Positions 1 to 9,076 are shown, counted from the stretch's first letter. The stretch: DNA of 64,000 bases from Flavobacteriales bacterium (GCA_947470515.1 CANITF010000002.1:1-64000), one strand, 5' to 3'. The notes: a model not told the origin generated them from the letters alone. Made by a program: numbers and translations.

Positions 1-785
1 CCATCACCAGGAATATTGGAGTTTAATGGATTTGAAGGCGAGGTATCTGGAGCAATGAATCCAGGATTATTAACTGAATTATCTGTCCAGTTTCCATTAA
101 TGTCCGCATAGAAAGTATCAGTTGGCCAAGCTCCTGTATGATTGGTGTGCCCGTCTGGGTTATTTAATCCAGAATACGGTACAGGAACATTCCCTAATAA
201 AACAAGCAGTTTTGTAGCGTTTGGGTTTTCATTATAGGTAGAAACAATTGCGCTCTTTACTGTTGTTACTAAATCTGTTTTACTGACATAAAGTGTTTTT
301 GGAAACCAACCATCTGCCTCGAGATCAATCAAAAATAAATCGAGACTTGCTTGAAAAACAGGATTCGCAATAAATGAATTTTCAATAACGACAATGGCAA
401 TTCCTCTATCACTATTAGCACTAATATTTATCCCAGATGAAAGGTATCCAAATTTAACTAGGGTTGAAGGGGAATTCATTTGGATCTTATAATCATAAAG
501 AACTCCTGTACTCACTGTAGCATCAATATATTGGCTTGCGCTTGATGGTAAAGTTGCTAATATGCTTCCCCAAGTTGTAGCTGTTTTTAATTTGCGGTAT
601 ACTATAAAATTTGTAGCATCAGTATCAGGCAGCCAGGAAATAGTAATTGAAGCTGGACTGTTTACTATTGTAGCTTCAGCTTGTATGGAAAGTGAGTCCC
701 CAAAGGTGGTTTGTGCATAAGAAATTGTAGCATCCAATAAGAATATTAGAGGCAATAGGAATAGGCTTAAAGTAACTATTTTCAT
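1..785 (-). CDS. Secreted Fn3 / peptidase-C25-like protein (N-terminal part)
   Basis: The open frame starts at an ATG (785) and runs off the left edge of the window, so only about 261 N-terminal residues are present. Residues 1-24 form a signal peptide ending in SYAQ. A fibronectin-III-like stretch follows (about 35-110, with ITISWLPDTDATNFIVYRK). The next region, LLVLLGNVPVPYSG then DGHTNHTGAWPTDTFYADI, matches the style of large secreted Bacteroidota proteins whose core resembles the gingipain (C25) fold. No catalytic His/Cys pair can be judged in this fragment. A T9SS sorting domain is expected at the missing C-terminus, but that is inference. The gene stands alone; the gap to the next gene is 336 bp. 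Confidence 0.75.
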   Translation of the reverse strand, partial: MKIVTLSLFLLPLIFLLDATISYAQTTFGDSLSIQAEATIVNSPASITISWLPDTDATNFIVYRKLKTATTWGSILATLPSSASQYIDATVSTGVLYDYKIQMNSPSTLVKFGYLSSGINISANSDRGIAIVVIENSFIANPVFQASLDLFLIDLEADGWFPKTLYVSKTDLVTTVKSAIVSTYNENPNATKLLVLLGNVPVPYSGLNNPDGHTNHTGAWPTDTFYADINGNWTDNSVNNPGFIAPDTSPSNPLNSNIPGD

Positions 786-932
786 ATTTTATTATTTCTA
801 TTTCAAAGTTATATTAAAAGTAGTATTCTCAATTTTAAAAATTTTTATGAAATTACATTTTATAAAACAAATTAATACACATAAGTTATTAATATACTGA
901 TATTTATATATTAATAACATTACACTTCACAT

Positions 933-1022
933 ATGATAAAAGATCAATTTTGGGAACTTATTCATCACCTTAGTCCTTCTGAAAAAGAAAACTATTTCAA
1001 AGTAGATATTCAGAGCAAATAA
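933..1022 (+). pseudogene. Remnant of a hypothetical-protein N-terminus
   Basis: This 29-codon ATG frame reads MIKDQFWELIHHLSPSEKEN and then KVDIQSK and stop. It resembles the opening of a family of large Bacteroidota hypothetical proteins that begin with a short helix followed by an SxSEKRYFKL-type motif (recalled, not searched). Nothing further downstream continues the family, so I read it as a decayed remnant. The rest of the gap 786-1121 is AT-rich and I see no other gene in it. Confidence 0.3.
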
Positions 1023-1121
1023 ATGTTTTGAATAACTTAATTGAGCTTTCAATTGAATTAAACAAATAGGGTTACCCTTTTAAAAAAATATGTTTTGAAT
1101 AAGAAAGATTTAATATAATCT

Positions 1122-2159
1122 TTAAATCCGAGCTCTATATCCTTTTGCAAATGGATTCGGTGTAACAAAGCGCAGTGCAATTTCAAAACCACCTCTAGAA
1201 TTACTTGAAGTCATCAACGAAGACATGTTAAAATCATAACTAAAACCTACAGAATAATTTGCATACTCCAACATGACACTTGTAATTAATGCATCTTTAA
1301 CTCTGTAGTTAATCCCTAAATAAATTGCTGAGGATTGAGAAAAACCAGTAAAATGAGAACCTTCATTAATCAAGTATCTAAAAACATTTCCTACTAAAAT
1401 TTCTCTTTGAGAACCCTGTTGAACAAAATAAAATTCAGGAATAAAGGTTAGATTGGTATTCTCTTTGCCTAACTCAAGTGATCCGTGAGCAATGAATTTT
1501 GTGTTCATTTTCTCGGTTGAACTGCCAAAGTATGAGGTCGACGGTAAACCAAAGTGATAAACCGATGCACCAAAATTTACTTTAACACCATTGTTTTGAG
1601 TAATATATCCAGGATCTTTTCCATACTGCCAGACAAATCCGGCTCCAGCATCCATATAAGTTGTACTGTTTGAACCCAAATTTTCGCCTGTTGTATTATT
1701 TGCATCAAAAGCCCCATTTTGGTACTGATTTTCCCATCTAAGGGCAGCATAATTAATTGTTCGTTGACCAAATCCACCCATTAATCCGACACTTAACTTA
1801 CTTTTTTCATCTAATTGCAAGATGCCTGAAACGTTTATGTTCCCCTGAGTCATTCCCATTTTTGCGTCACCTGCCTTATCATTTAAGAATTGTAAACCAA
1901 CACCAATTGAACCTCTATTGTTTTTCTTTTTTGAAGTATTCATATCAAATGAAAAAGCTGAAGTACTAAACGGTGTTGCTACACTTTTCCATTGCTGTCT
2001 ATAGTTTGCAGTGGCTCTCAAATTATAATTGAATCCGGCGTTACCTGGATTAACCATTAACGGCGTCATTCTGTATTGAGAGAAATGTGGGTCTTGCGCT
2101 TTTGAATGCAACGAAACCAAACCAAAAGCAACTATTATTATGAATTTTATATTTTTCAT
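1122..2159 (-). CDS. PorP/SprF-like outer membrane protein
   Basis: A 345-residue protein with a signal peptide (residues 1-22, ending SKAQ) followed by DPHFSQYRMTPLMVNPG, the hallmark opening of the PorP/SprF family. The rest is alternating beta-strand sequence typical of an outer membrane barrel, including GVGLQFLNDKAGD and a final aromatic-rich strand region. Family members are usually 300-350 residues. Members of this family are known to be needed for surface attachment or secretion of partner proteins with type B (gliding-motility-associated) C-termini. Its gene lies only 11 bp downstream of such a partner and on the same strand, so the two are almost certainly one operon and a cognate pair. 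Confidence 0.92.
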   Translation of the reverse strand: MKNIKFIIIVAFGLVSLHSKAQDPHFSQYRMTPLMVNPGNAGFNYNLRATANYRQQWKSVATPFSTSAFSFDMNTSKKKNNRGSIGVGLQFLNDKAGDAKMGMTQGNINVSGILQLDEKSKLSVGLMGGFGQRTINYAALRWENQYQNGAFDANNTTGENLGSNSTTYMDAGAGFVWQYGKDPGYITQNNGVKVNFGASVYHFGLPSTSYFGSSTEKMNTKFIAHGSLELGKENTNLTFIPEFYFVQQGSQREILVGNVFRYLINEGSHFTGFSQSSAIYLGINYRVKDALITSVMLEYANYSVGFSYDFNMSSLMTSSNSRGGFEIALRFVTPNPFAKGYRARI

Positions 2160-2170
2160 CCTTCTAAATA

Positions 2171-5100
2171 TTATTTAATTAACGTAAGGTTGCCTTTGAA
2201 TTTTTGAGTTTCTACATCTGTATCAAGCATGATTTCAAGGACATATACAAAAACGCCACTATCCAATTCTTTCCCTTTGAATTTCCCATCCCATGAGCCA
2301 TCAGGTGATGTCGTTTCAAATACAACCTCTCCCCAGCGATCAAATACCTTTAAATTCAATTCTTTTACACAATCCGGCTTTATTTTTATCCTAAACGAAC
2401 TATTAACAGCATCTCCATTCGGTGAAAATGCAGTTGGAATAAACAATTCCCCACAGTCAATCTCAATTGTAACGATTGCATCATCAGTGTCAATACAGCC
2501 ATTTACATCTGTCATTGTTGCTGTATAGGTGGTGGTTGTAACTGGGCTAACATTAGTTGAAACTGCATCTCCAGTATTCCATACGATTGTTCCATTTCCT
2601 GACGCCGTTAACGTGACAGTTTCTCCAGCCTGAATTAAATAATCTGGTCCTGCATTTACAATTTCAGCTGTTGGAATAGCATTTAGATTCACATCAAATG
2701 GAGCTGAACCACATCCTGTTGTTAAATCAACTACCGTAACACTATATGTTTGTGAGGGTGTTAAACTTGAGAAAACATATGTGCCAACTGTCATTGGTAC
2801 GCCATCAATATAAATTTGAAAATTAGATCCAATTGGAGAAACGATTTCAATGGTCCCACTTTGAACCAAACATGTGGGTTGAGCATTAATGTTCACAACA
2901 GGCGCTGCTGTACCTGGAGGCAGAGGATTGACAAATAGCGAAGTACTTAATGAAACGCAACCAGTCGATAAATCTTGTACATAAACATCATACGATGAAT
3001 TTGGGGATAATCCTGCAAAATTAGTTCCTGATTGGAAAATAACACCATCAATGCTGTAAGTGTAATTCGTTCCACTTGGCGCTGTAATATCAATCGTAGC
3101 TGTTCCAATAATGCAAGAAGGCTGAACAGTTACTGATGCGGTAGGAGCAGTTGGTGCTACTGGAAGTGCCGCAATATTCACACTTGTTGACATGGAAGAT
3201 GCACATCCATTGGCGTCTGTTACTGTGAAAGTATAACTCGTATTTGCTGCAAGTTCTCCAAAAACAACTGAAGATCCATTTCCACTGACTGTTGCAGATA
3301 ATGGAGTAGATGTGATTGTCCAATTCCCTGCAGGAAGGCCACTTAAAGAAACAGAACCATCAGCTAATATACAAGTAGGATCAACAACTAAACCTAAAAC
3401 CGGTGCAGTTGGATTCGTCGGTATCGCTGAGATTGATACAGATGCTGAAACTACCGAAGTACAACCTTGGTCATTTGTAACAGTATAAGTATAACTGGTT
3501 GAAGGAATCAATCCACTAATTAATGTAGTTATTCCAGTTCCAGTTGTTAACGATCCTGGAGTTGAATTTAATATCCATGTTCCAGAAGTTGGCAAACCAT
3601 TTATAACAACTGAACCAGTATTAATCAAGCAATTTGGTTGTGTGATAGTTCCAATAATTGGAGTTGAAGGTGTTATTGGCTGAGCAGCGATTATTGCCGA
3701 AGTTGAAGAAGATGACAAACAACCACTTCCATCGGTTACAATAAATGTGTATGTTGAACCAGCCGTTAAACCCGAAAATGTTGTATTCAAACCTGAACTA
3801 ATTAAAGGTGTTCCACTAGGAGAAGGAGTTATTGTCCACGAACCTGATGGCAATCCACTCAAAGCTACAGAACCAGTGCTAATTGTACAAGTTGGTTGAG
3901 TAATAACTCCAACTATTGGAGGGGTTGGTGTATACAAACTTATTATTGCATTTGAAGATACAACTGAAGCACAAAGTGTCGCTGTATTCGTTACCATGAA
4001 CGTATATGTTGCATTCGACGGTAAACCTGTGAAGGTGGCAGTTGTGCCAGACCCTGATTGCGTTAATCCACCAGGTGACGCTGTGATTGTCCATGCCGTT
4101 GCAGGTAAACCACTTAACGCTACACTTCCTGTAGGCGTTAAACAAGACGGTTGCGCAACTAAGCCAACAATTGGGGCTGATGGTTCAGTTGGAATTGCAT
4201 TTATTACAGCAGAAGTAGAACTTATCGAAGTACAACCAGAAGAATTTGTAATTGTAAAGGTATAACTCGCAGCGGCAGGTAATGAGCTGATTGTTGTAGT
4301 TGTGCCAGTTCCAGTAATAGTACCACCTGGAATTGTAGTTAAAGTCCATGTTCCGGCGGATGGTAATCCTGATAATGCAACACTACCAAAAGTAACCGCG
4401 CATGTCGGTTGAGTAATTAATCCAATGATAGGTGCACTAGGCGTTAACGGTTGTGCATTTATTATTGCAGCAGTCGATGTTCCAGACAAACATCCACTTG
4501 AATTTGTCACAACAAACGTGTAACTTGAGCCAGCAGCTAATGTAGAGAATGAACCTGTAGTTCCAGTTCCAGTTATAGTGCTTCCGCCCGGACTAGCAGT
4601 AACAGTCCAAGTTCCAGTAGCCGGCAAACCACTGAGAGAAATATTACCAGTAGAGACTAGGCAAGTTGGTTGCGTAATTACACCAATAATAGGTGTGGTT
4701 GGTGTATATAAACTAACAACGGCGTTTAAAGATACTGCAGATATACATCCAACAGAATTTGTAACTGTAAAAGTATAAGTAGTGTTTGATGTCAATCCCG
4801 TAAATGAGACAGAAGTTCCAGTGCCAGTTTGAGTAAGTCCACCAGGTGAAGCAGTAATTGTCCAAGTTCCACTGTTTGGCAATCCACTTAATGTAACAGT
4901 GCCATTTGGAGATAAGCAAGAAGGCTGTGTAATTGCTCCAATTATTGGGGCAGTTGGCGGTGCAGGAATTGCATTAACCACTGCATTTGCAGAAGCCAGT
5001 GACATGCATCCAGCAGCATTGGTTACGATAAAAGCATAACTAGTATTAGCTAATAATCCTGTAAAACTACATGTTGACCCAGTTCCAGATAGAGTCGCTC

Positions 5101-6169
5101 CGCCCGGATTAGCTGTAATAGTCCAAGTACCTGTTGTTGGAAGACCGCTTAATGCAACAGTTGCGGTTGGTGTTGCACAAGTTGGTTGGGTTATTGTTCC
5201 AATTGTTGGAGCCGTTGGATCAATACATGACAAGGTTGTAAAACTACCTGCTTCTATGTACACAACTGCATCGTAGGCAGCGTCACCAACATCCGTTATT
5301 AATAATTTTATGTGATACGTTTGCCCTGGAGTTAATCCTGTTTGTTGAGCTGTAAGAATTACAGTGTTACCGTTAAGTTCAGTTCCATCTATTGTTCCTA
5401 AATATTCTGGAGTTGATACATTTTGAGTCCAGGCTGGGTTTGCTGATTGACAATTTGAAGCTGAAGGAGCCCCACCACTTGACCCAACTGTTCCGCCGTT
5501 TACGGAATTAATTGAAACTTGAGAACCATTTGCCAAACGCGCAATATTTCTTGCATTATTAGTAAATCCTTGACCTCCAGCTATTCCTGGTCCACTTATA
5601 AGAAAGCCAAATTTATCATTATAAGATGAACATTGGTAATTTATAAAACCACTATTGTCAGTATATTCTTCTGAACCGAAAAGATAACGAAATTGAACGT
5701 TATCCGAAACTGGCACAAAATCAAATTCCAAGATTGCCCCATTGAAATAATTTGTTGTTCCAGCCAATACATTTAAATCATTTATTATTGTAGGACACGT
5801 TCCCGTTTCCCTTAATTCACCCGCTGTACAAGATGTAAATCCTGTGGTCATTTGCGCTGCAGCTTGAGGGTTGGCGCCCAATGTTAAAGGAATATCAGAA
5901 GTATTTCCAGTAGACAAAACGATTCCAGAAGTAAATCCCATCTGCGCTAAAGTTGTTGTTGCGGTAGTGAAATATCCTACTTGGTATCTATTTGAACTAT
6001 TATATACACCTGAGAAATTGATATTTGACACAGTTGTTCCACTGCCTGAAGGAACCAAAACTCCATTGACTAATTGGTTCGTTGTATAGAGCGTATTATT
6101 TATTGTTATTTGAGAAAATGTAGTTCCCGCAATAACAAGCAGCAATGCGACTAAAAGATTTTTTTTCAT
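2171..6169 (-). CDS. Giant secreted adhesin-like protein: choice-of-anchor L, Ig-like repeats, T9SS type B C-terminus
   Basis: A 1332-residue protein with a signal peptide (1-20, ending TFSQ). Residues about 35-308 form a choice-of-anchor L domain (FVPVSDNVQFRYLFGSEEY then FGFLISGPG). About 317-1145 hold ten tandem Ig-like repeats of about 83-86 residues, each with a QPTC/QPSC opening, an LSGLP turn, a YTFTVT strand and a GC motif. Another Ig-like unit follows at about 1150-1225. The last 90 residues are a type B sorting domain (FIPTAFSPNGD, FDRWGEVVFE, GSWDGKFKGKELDSGVFVY). It should be exported by T9SS and kept at the surface; adhesion is inference. The downstream PorP/SprF-like gene is probably its dedicated partner. 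The Cys in each repeat suggests disulfide bonds. Confidence 0.93.
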   Translation of the reverse strand: MKKNLLVALLLVIAGTTFSQITINNTLYTTNQLVNGVLVPSGSGTTVSNINFSGVYNSSNRYQVGYFTTATTTLAQMGFTSGIVLSTGNTSDIPLTLGANPQAAAQMTTGFTSCTAGELRETGTCPTIINDLNVLAGTTNYFNGAILEFDFVPVSDNVQFRYLFGSEEYTDNSGFINYQCSSYNDKFGFLISGPGIAGGQGFTNNARNIARLANGSQVSINSVNGGTVGSSGGAPSASNCQSANPAWTQNVSTPEYLGTIDGTELNGNTVILTAQQTGLTPGQTYHIKLLITDVGDAAYDAVVYIEAGSFTTLSCIDPTAPTIGTITQPTCATPTATVALSGLPTTGTWTITANPGGATLSGTGSTCSFTGLLANTSYAFIVTNAAGCMSLASANAVVNAIPAPPTAPIIGAITQPSCLSPNGTVTLSGLPNSGTWTITASPGGLTQTGTGTSVSFTGLTSNTTYTFTVTNSVGCISAVSLNAVVSLYTPTTPIIGVITQPTCLVSTGNISLSGLPATGTWTVTASPGGSTITGTGTTGSFSTLAAGSSYTFVVTNSSGCLSGTSTAAIINAQPLTPSAPIIGLITQPTCAVTFGSVALSGLPSAGTWTLTTIPGGTITGTGTTTTISSLPAAASYTFTITNSSGCTSISSTSAVINAIPTEPSAPIVGLVAQPSCLTPTGSVALSGLPATAWTITASPGGLTQSGSGTTATFTGLPSNATYTFMVTNTATLCASVVSSNAIISLYTPTPPIVGVITQPTCTISTGSVALSGLPSGSWTITPSPSGTPLISSGLNTTFSGLTAGSTYTFIVTDGSGCLSSSSTSAIIAAQPITPSTPIIGTITQPNCLINTGSVVINGLPTSGTWILNSTPGSLTTGTGITTLISGLIPSTSYTYTVTNDQGCTSVVSASVSISAIPTNPTAPVLGLVVDPTCILADGSVSLSGLPAGNWTITSTPLSATVSGNGSSVVFGELAANTSYTFTVTDANGCASSMSTSVNIAALPVAPTAPTASVTVQPSCIIGTATIDITAPSGTNYTYSIDGVIFQSGTNFAGLSPNSSYDVYVQDLSTGCVSLSTSLFVNPLPPGTAAPVVNINAQPTCLVQSGTIEIVSPIGSNFQIYIDGVPMTVGTYVFSSLTPSQTYSVTVVDLTTGCGSAPFDVNLNAIPTAEIVNAGPDYLIQAGETVTLTASGNGTIVWNTGDAVSTNVSPVTTTTYTATMTDVNGCIDTDDAIVTIEIDCGELFIPTAFSPNGDAVNSSFRIKIKPDCVKELNLKVFDRWGEVVFETTSPDGSWDGKFKGKELDSGVFVYVLEIMLDTDVETQKFKGNLTLIK
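2650..5225 (-). repeat. Tandem Ig-like coding repeats with a three-repeat super-unit
   Basis: Ten tandem coding repeats of about 250-258 bp lie inside the giant gene. The linkers closing repeats 1-7 cycle AIP, SLYT, AQP, AIP, SLYT, AQP, AIP. Repeats 2 and 5 also share GGLTQ where the others differ. The DNA encoding the two SLYT linkers lies about 773 bp apart (near 3925 and 4698). The array therefore grew at least once by duplicating a block of three repeats. Repeats 9 and 10 are more divergent. Confidence 0.85.
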
Positions 6170-6356
6170 AGTTTAAGCAATTCATTGTAACAAGACTATT
6201 TAAAAACCTTAACATGTCAAAACATGAAAAAGTTCTTCAACGAATTTAATGAATGCTTAATCCGATATTAATACAATGATTTGAAATGCTAAAAAAGGAG
6301 GTGAAAGGATACTTTATGAAGTAAATGGTTAGAATTAATTAGGCGAACAGTTTCAC

Positions 6357-7442
6357 TTAATTCCCATACATCATCAGAAATGCTTTTAAGAAACCATTTA
6401 TATCACCATCCATTACAGCGTCTACATTTCCAGTTTCATATCCTGTTCGAACATCTTTTACTAATTTGTATGGTTGCATGACATAGTTACGAATTTGAGA
6501 ACCCCATTCTATTTTTTTCTTCCCAGCTTCAATTTCGTTTCGTTTTTCAAGACGTTCGCGAAGAACCAACTCATATAATTGAGAACGGAGTAATTGCATT
6601 GCTTTTTCTTTGTTCCCTAATTGAGATCTAGATTCAGAATTTTCAATAATAATTCCAGAAGGAGCGTGACGTAAACGAACCGCAGTTTCTACCTTATTTA
6701 CGTTTTGCCCACCAGCACCACCCGATCTAAAAGTATCCCAAGTAATATCGGCTGGATTGATATTTATTTCAATATTGTCGTCTACTAAGGGATAAACGTA
6801 AACTGAAACGAAAGAAGTATGTCTTTTTGCATTTGAATCGAATGGTGAAATACGCACTAAACGATGCACCCCATTTTCTCCTTTTAAATAACCGAAAGCA
6901 AATTCACCATCAAATTCTAATGTTACTGTTTTAATTCCAGCAACATCTCCTTCTTGGTAATTGAGTTCTTTTATTTTGAAGCCATTTTTTTGACCCCACA
7001 TCATGTACATACGCATCAACATAGAAGCCCAGTCGCAGCTTTCCGTTCCACCGGCGCCAGATGTAATTTGTAAAACAGCACTTAAAGAATCTTCTTCGCC
7101 TGAAAGCATGTTTTTCAATTCAATTTCTTCTACTTTATCCGCAAGAATAGTAAATTGTTCATCCGCTTCTTTCGGCTCGGCCATTCCTTCTTTGACAAAT
7201 TCAATCAAAACCTCTAAGTCATCAAATGAGGATTTCAATTGGTCAAAAGCGTCTATCCAAAATTTCAATAATCGAATTGCTTTCATTTGAATTTCTGCAG
7301 CTTTTGGATCATCCCAAAAAGTAGGATCTTGAGATTTCAATTCCTCTTCTTGCAGTTGCAAGCGCTTTTCATCTATTTTTAGATAAGCTCCAATAGCAAC
7401 AATTCTTGCTAAAACTTCTTTAATTTGATCTGAATTTACCAT
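6357..7442 (-). CDS. prfB: Peptide chain release factor 2
   Basis: A 361-residue class I release factor that recognises UGA/UAA and triggers peptidyl-tRNA hydrolysis on the ribosome. The codon-recognition motif SPF is at 199-201 (RLVRISPFD). The catalytic GGQ is at 244-246 within [20 protein letters not shown]. Length is normal for the family. Many bacteria interrupt this gene early with an in-frame UGA and a +1 frameshift (E. coli: TAT CTT TGA C). Here the equivalent point reads TAT CTA AAA ATA GAT (Tyr-Leu-Lys-Ile-Asp) with no stop, so the frame is continuous and that autoregulation is absent. It is divergent from gcvH, with the two starts about 100 bp apart. Confidence 0.97.
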   Translation of the reverse strand: MVNSDQIKEVLARIVAIGAYLKIDEKRLQLQEEELKSQDPTFWDDPKAAEIQMKAIRLLKFWIDAFDQLKSSFDDLEVLIEFVKEGMAEPKEADEQFTILADKVEEIELKNMLSGEEDSLSAVLQITSGAGGTESCDWASMLMRMYMMWGQKNGFKIKELNYQEGDVAGIKTVTLEFDGEFAFGYLKGENGVHRLVRISPFDSNAKRHTSFVSVYVYPLVDDNIEININPADITWDTFRSGGAGGQNVNKVETAVRLRHAPSGIIIENSESRSQLGNKEKAMQLLRSQLYELVLRERLEKRNEIEAGKKKIEWGSQIRNYVMQPYKLVKDVRTGYETGNVDAVMDGDINGFLKAFLMMYGN

Positions 7443-7459
7443 GACAGTGCGAAAGTAAT

Positions 7460-7467
7460 CAAAAATA
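7460..7467 (-). promoter_or_regulatory. Candidate -7 promoter element for prfB
   Basis: On the minus strand this reads TATTTTTG, a match to the Bacteroidota -7 consensus TAnnTTTG, 17 nt before the prfB ATG. I see no well-spaced TTG -33 box. Confidence 0.4.
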
Positions 7468-7492
7468 TGTTGAACAAATTCGATATTTCGCT

Positions 7493-7521
7493 TTGTAGAC
7501 GCAAGAAAAATTATACTTTTG
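7493..7521 (+). promoter_or_regulatory. Bacteroidota-type promoter of gcvH
   Basis: TTG (7493-7495), an 18-nt spacer and TACTTTTG (7514-7521) match TTG-N19-TAnnTTTG. The -7 element ends 18 nt before the gcvH ATG, giving a very short leader. A TTG at 7519 in frame with gcvH lies inside the promoter and cannot be the start. Confidence 0.65.
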
Positions 7522-7539
7522 CCTCAAAACTTTTATAAA

Positions 7540-7917
7540 ATGAGCGTTCCACAAAATTTGAAATACACAAAAGACCACGAATGGGTGAGTGTTGAAGGCG
7601 ATATCGCAACAATTGGTATTACTGCATTTGCCCAAAGCGAATTGGGTGATATCGTTTATGTTGAAATTGAAACTGAAGGAGAGAGTTTAGATCAAGAAGA
7701 AGTGTTTGGTTCTGTTGAGGCAGTTAAAACTGTTTCTGACCTTTTTATGCCAGTTAGTGGAGAAGTGCTTGAATTCAACTCAAACTTAGAAGCAAATCCA
7801 GAATTAGTAAACTCTGATCCTTACGGTGAAGGTTGGATGGTTAAAGTAAAACTTAGCAATCCTTCTGAAGTTGATGGTCTATTAGATGCTGCAGGATATT
7901 CTGCTTTGATCGGATAA
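7540..7917 (+). CDS. gcvH: Glycine cleavage system H protein
   Basis: A 125-residue lipoyl carrier that shuttles the aminomethyl group between the P, T and L proteins of the glycine cleavage system in the cytoplasm. The lipoylation Lys is K63 in [12 protein letters not shown]. The N-terminal KYTKDHEWV and C-terminal GEGWMVKVK are typical of GcvH, and the length is normal. The start is the ATG at 7540; an upstream in-frame TTG falls in the promoter. It is a single-gene unit closed by a hairpin terminator. gcvP and gcvT are not in the window. The tdh and kbl genes elsewhere in the window produce glycine, a plausible substrate source. Confidence 0.97.
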   Translation: MSVPQNLKYTKDHEWVSVEGDIATIGITAFAQSELGDIVYVEIETEGESLDQEEVFGSVEAVKTVSDLFMPVSGEVLEFNSNLEANPELVNSDPYGEGWMVKVKLSNPSEVDGLLDAAGYSALIG

Positions 7918-7937
7918 TTAACACCTAACATATTTTA

Positions 7938-7970
7938 AATCCCTTGATCATTTGATTGAGGGATTTTTTT
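7938..7970 (+). terminator. Rho-independent terminator after gcvH
   Basis: AAATCCCTTGATC, loop ATTT, GATTGAGGGATTT form a 13-bp stem with two G-U pairs, running into a T tract. Confidence 0.75.
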
Positions 7971-7981
7971 ATGCTCAAAAA

Positions 7982-8016
7982 ATTCGTGATTCGTGATTCG
8001 TGATTCGTGATTCGTG
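7982..8016. repeat. Heptanucleotide array ATTCGTG x5
   Basis: Five perfect 7-bp units follow the gcvH terminator. It is one of several period-7 arrays in intergenic DNA of this window. Confidence 0.9.
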
Positions 8017-8036
8017 GTTAACAACATTAAATTTTT

Positions 8037-8097
8037 ACCACATAGCGGTGCGCTGAGTTTATCGAAGTGACACATAGATCACATAGGTCACATAGAT
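8037..8097. repeat. Dispersed intergenic element with CACATAG units
   Basis: It contains CTGAGTTTATCGAA (8055-8068), the reverse complement of TTCGATAAACTCAG found near 56228. Several CACATAG-type units of about 9 bp flank it. The same pairing of a TTCGA word with CACATAGG units recurs at 35.9-36.2 kb. Confidence 0.6.
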
Positions 8098-8147
8098 TTG
8101 ATAATCGTAAATTCCTCCTCATCCTGTTGTTTAATTCAACAACCAGC

Positions 8148-8182
8148 AATTTGTAATTTGTAATTTGTAATTTGTAATTTGC
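8148..8182. repeat. Heptanucleotide array AATTTGT x5
   Basis: Four AATTTGT units and one AATTTGC, ending 13 bp before the stop codon of the next gene (minus strand). Rotated, the unit is ATTTGTA, similar to ATTCGTG and ATTCGTA at other loci. Confidence 0.9.
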
Positions 8183-8194
8183 AACTATTAACTT

Positions 8195-9076
8195 TTAATA
8201 ACTAGAAGAAGATCCTCCGATATTCTCAATCGGATGCCACGTCGTTTTAATTTCTTGTGTATCAGAAATCATATATAAATCTTGAGAATCAGCCTTGTTC
8301 CAATCTTTAGAATAAGAAAAAACACGTTTTACATTTAAGACTGAATTTTCCTGAATTTGTTTGAGCGCTTCCAAATCATCTCCACCATAAACAATAGCAT
8401 TCACATCCATGTGAGTTGATAACGTTTCATTCAGTTCTTTGTTTGTACCTGTAAGGATATTCACAACACCACCTGGAACATCAGAAGAATTCAAAACCTC
8501 TGCGAATGTCACTGCACACAATGGTAAATTTTCAGAGGCGATTACAACGCATGTATTTCCACCACAAATAACTGGGAGCATTATTGACACCAAACCTATT
8601 AAAGACGTATTTTGCGGTGCTAAAATTCCTACAACACCTGTTGGTTCTAATACTGAAAAATTGAAGTGCGATGAAGCAACAGGATTGACAGAACTCAATA
8701 CTTGTTGATATTTATCGCACCAACCAGCGTAATATACTGTGCGCTCAATCGATAGATTCACTTCCTCTTCAGCGTTCTTTTTAGTTGAACCTTGTTGAAT
8801 TAGTTCTGCAATGAATTGCTCTTTTCTTCCTTCCAGCATTTCTGCAATTCGATACAGGATTTGACCTCTGTTGAAAGCTGCACGTTCGGACCATGATCCA
8901 AACGCTTTTCGAGCTGCAACGATGGCATTTCGAACATCTTTTCTTGATGACAAACAAATATTACCCAACGGTTTCCCTTTTTTGTCTAACGGTGAATAAA
9001 ACCGCCCAGATTCAGTTCGAGGAAATTGTCCTCCGATATAAATCTTATATGTTTTTAGTATTTCCAATCTGCTCAT
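8195..9076 (-). CDS. Non-catalytic aldehyde dehydrogenase-like protein (ALDH16 second domain)
   Basis: A 293-residue protein that aligns with the N-terminal (coenzyme-binding) half of aldehyde dehydrogenases: YIGGQFPRTESG, AARKAFGSWSERAAFNRGQI, PTGVVGILAPQ, GGNTCVVIASENLPL, PGGVVNILTG. It stops before the catalytic domain, so the nucleophilic Cys and general-base Glu are absent, and it ends in a Ser-rich GGSSSSY tail. This is not random truncation. Bacterial ALDH16 proteins carry exactly such a second, inactive half-domain fused after an active one. Here it is a separate gene, 106 bp downstream of a full ALDH gene. Likely role: structural partner of that enzyme. The function is inferred from ALDH16; the absence of the active-site region is seen directly. 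Confidence 0.8.
   Translation of the reverse strand: MSRLEILKTYKIYIGGQFPRTESGRFYSPLDKKGKPLGNICLSSRKDVRNAIVAARKAFGSWSERAAFNRGQILYRIAEMLEGRKEQFIAELIQQGSTKKNAEEEVNLSIERTVYYAGWCDKYQQVLSSVNPVASSHFNFSVLEPTGVVGILAPQNTSLIGLVSIMLPVICGGNTCVVIASENLPLCAVTFAEVLNSSDVPGGVVNILTGTNKELNETLSTHMDVNAIVYGGDDLEALKQIQENSVLNVKRVFSYSKDWNKADSQDLYMISDTQEIKTTWHPIENIGGSSSSY

Noticed and set aside
3879-5000. Antisense and shifted-frame open frames inside the giant Ig-repeat gene
   Set aside because: They arise from the repeated, codon-biased coding sequence, lack starts with promoters and show no family features.
6296-6324. Strong Shine-Dalgarno-like AGGAGGTGA followed by ATG AAG TAA upstream of prfB's 3' end
   Set aside because: The spacing to the ATG is about 14 nt, the frame is two codons, and nothing else supports translation there. 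It also lies in the gap between two minus-strand genes. Probably chance.
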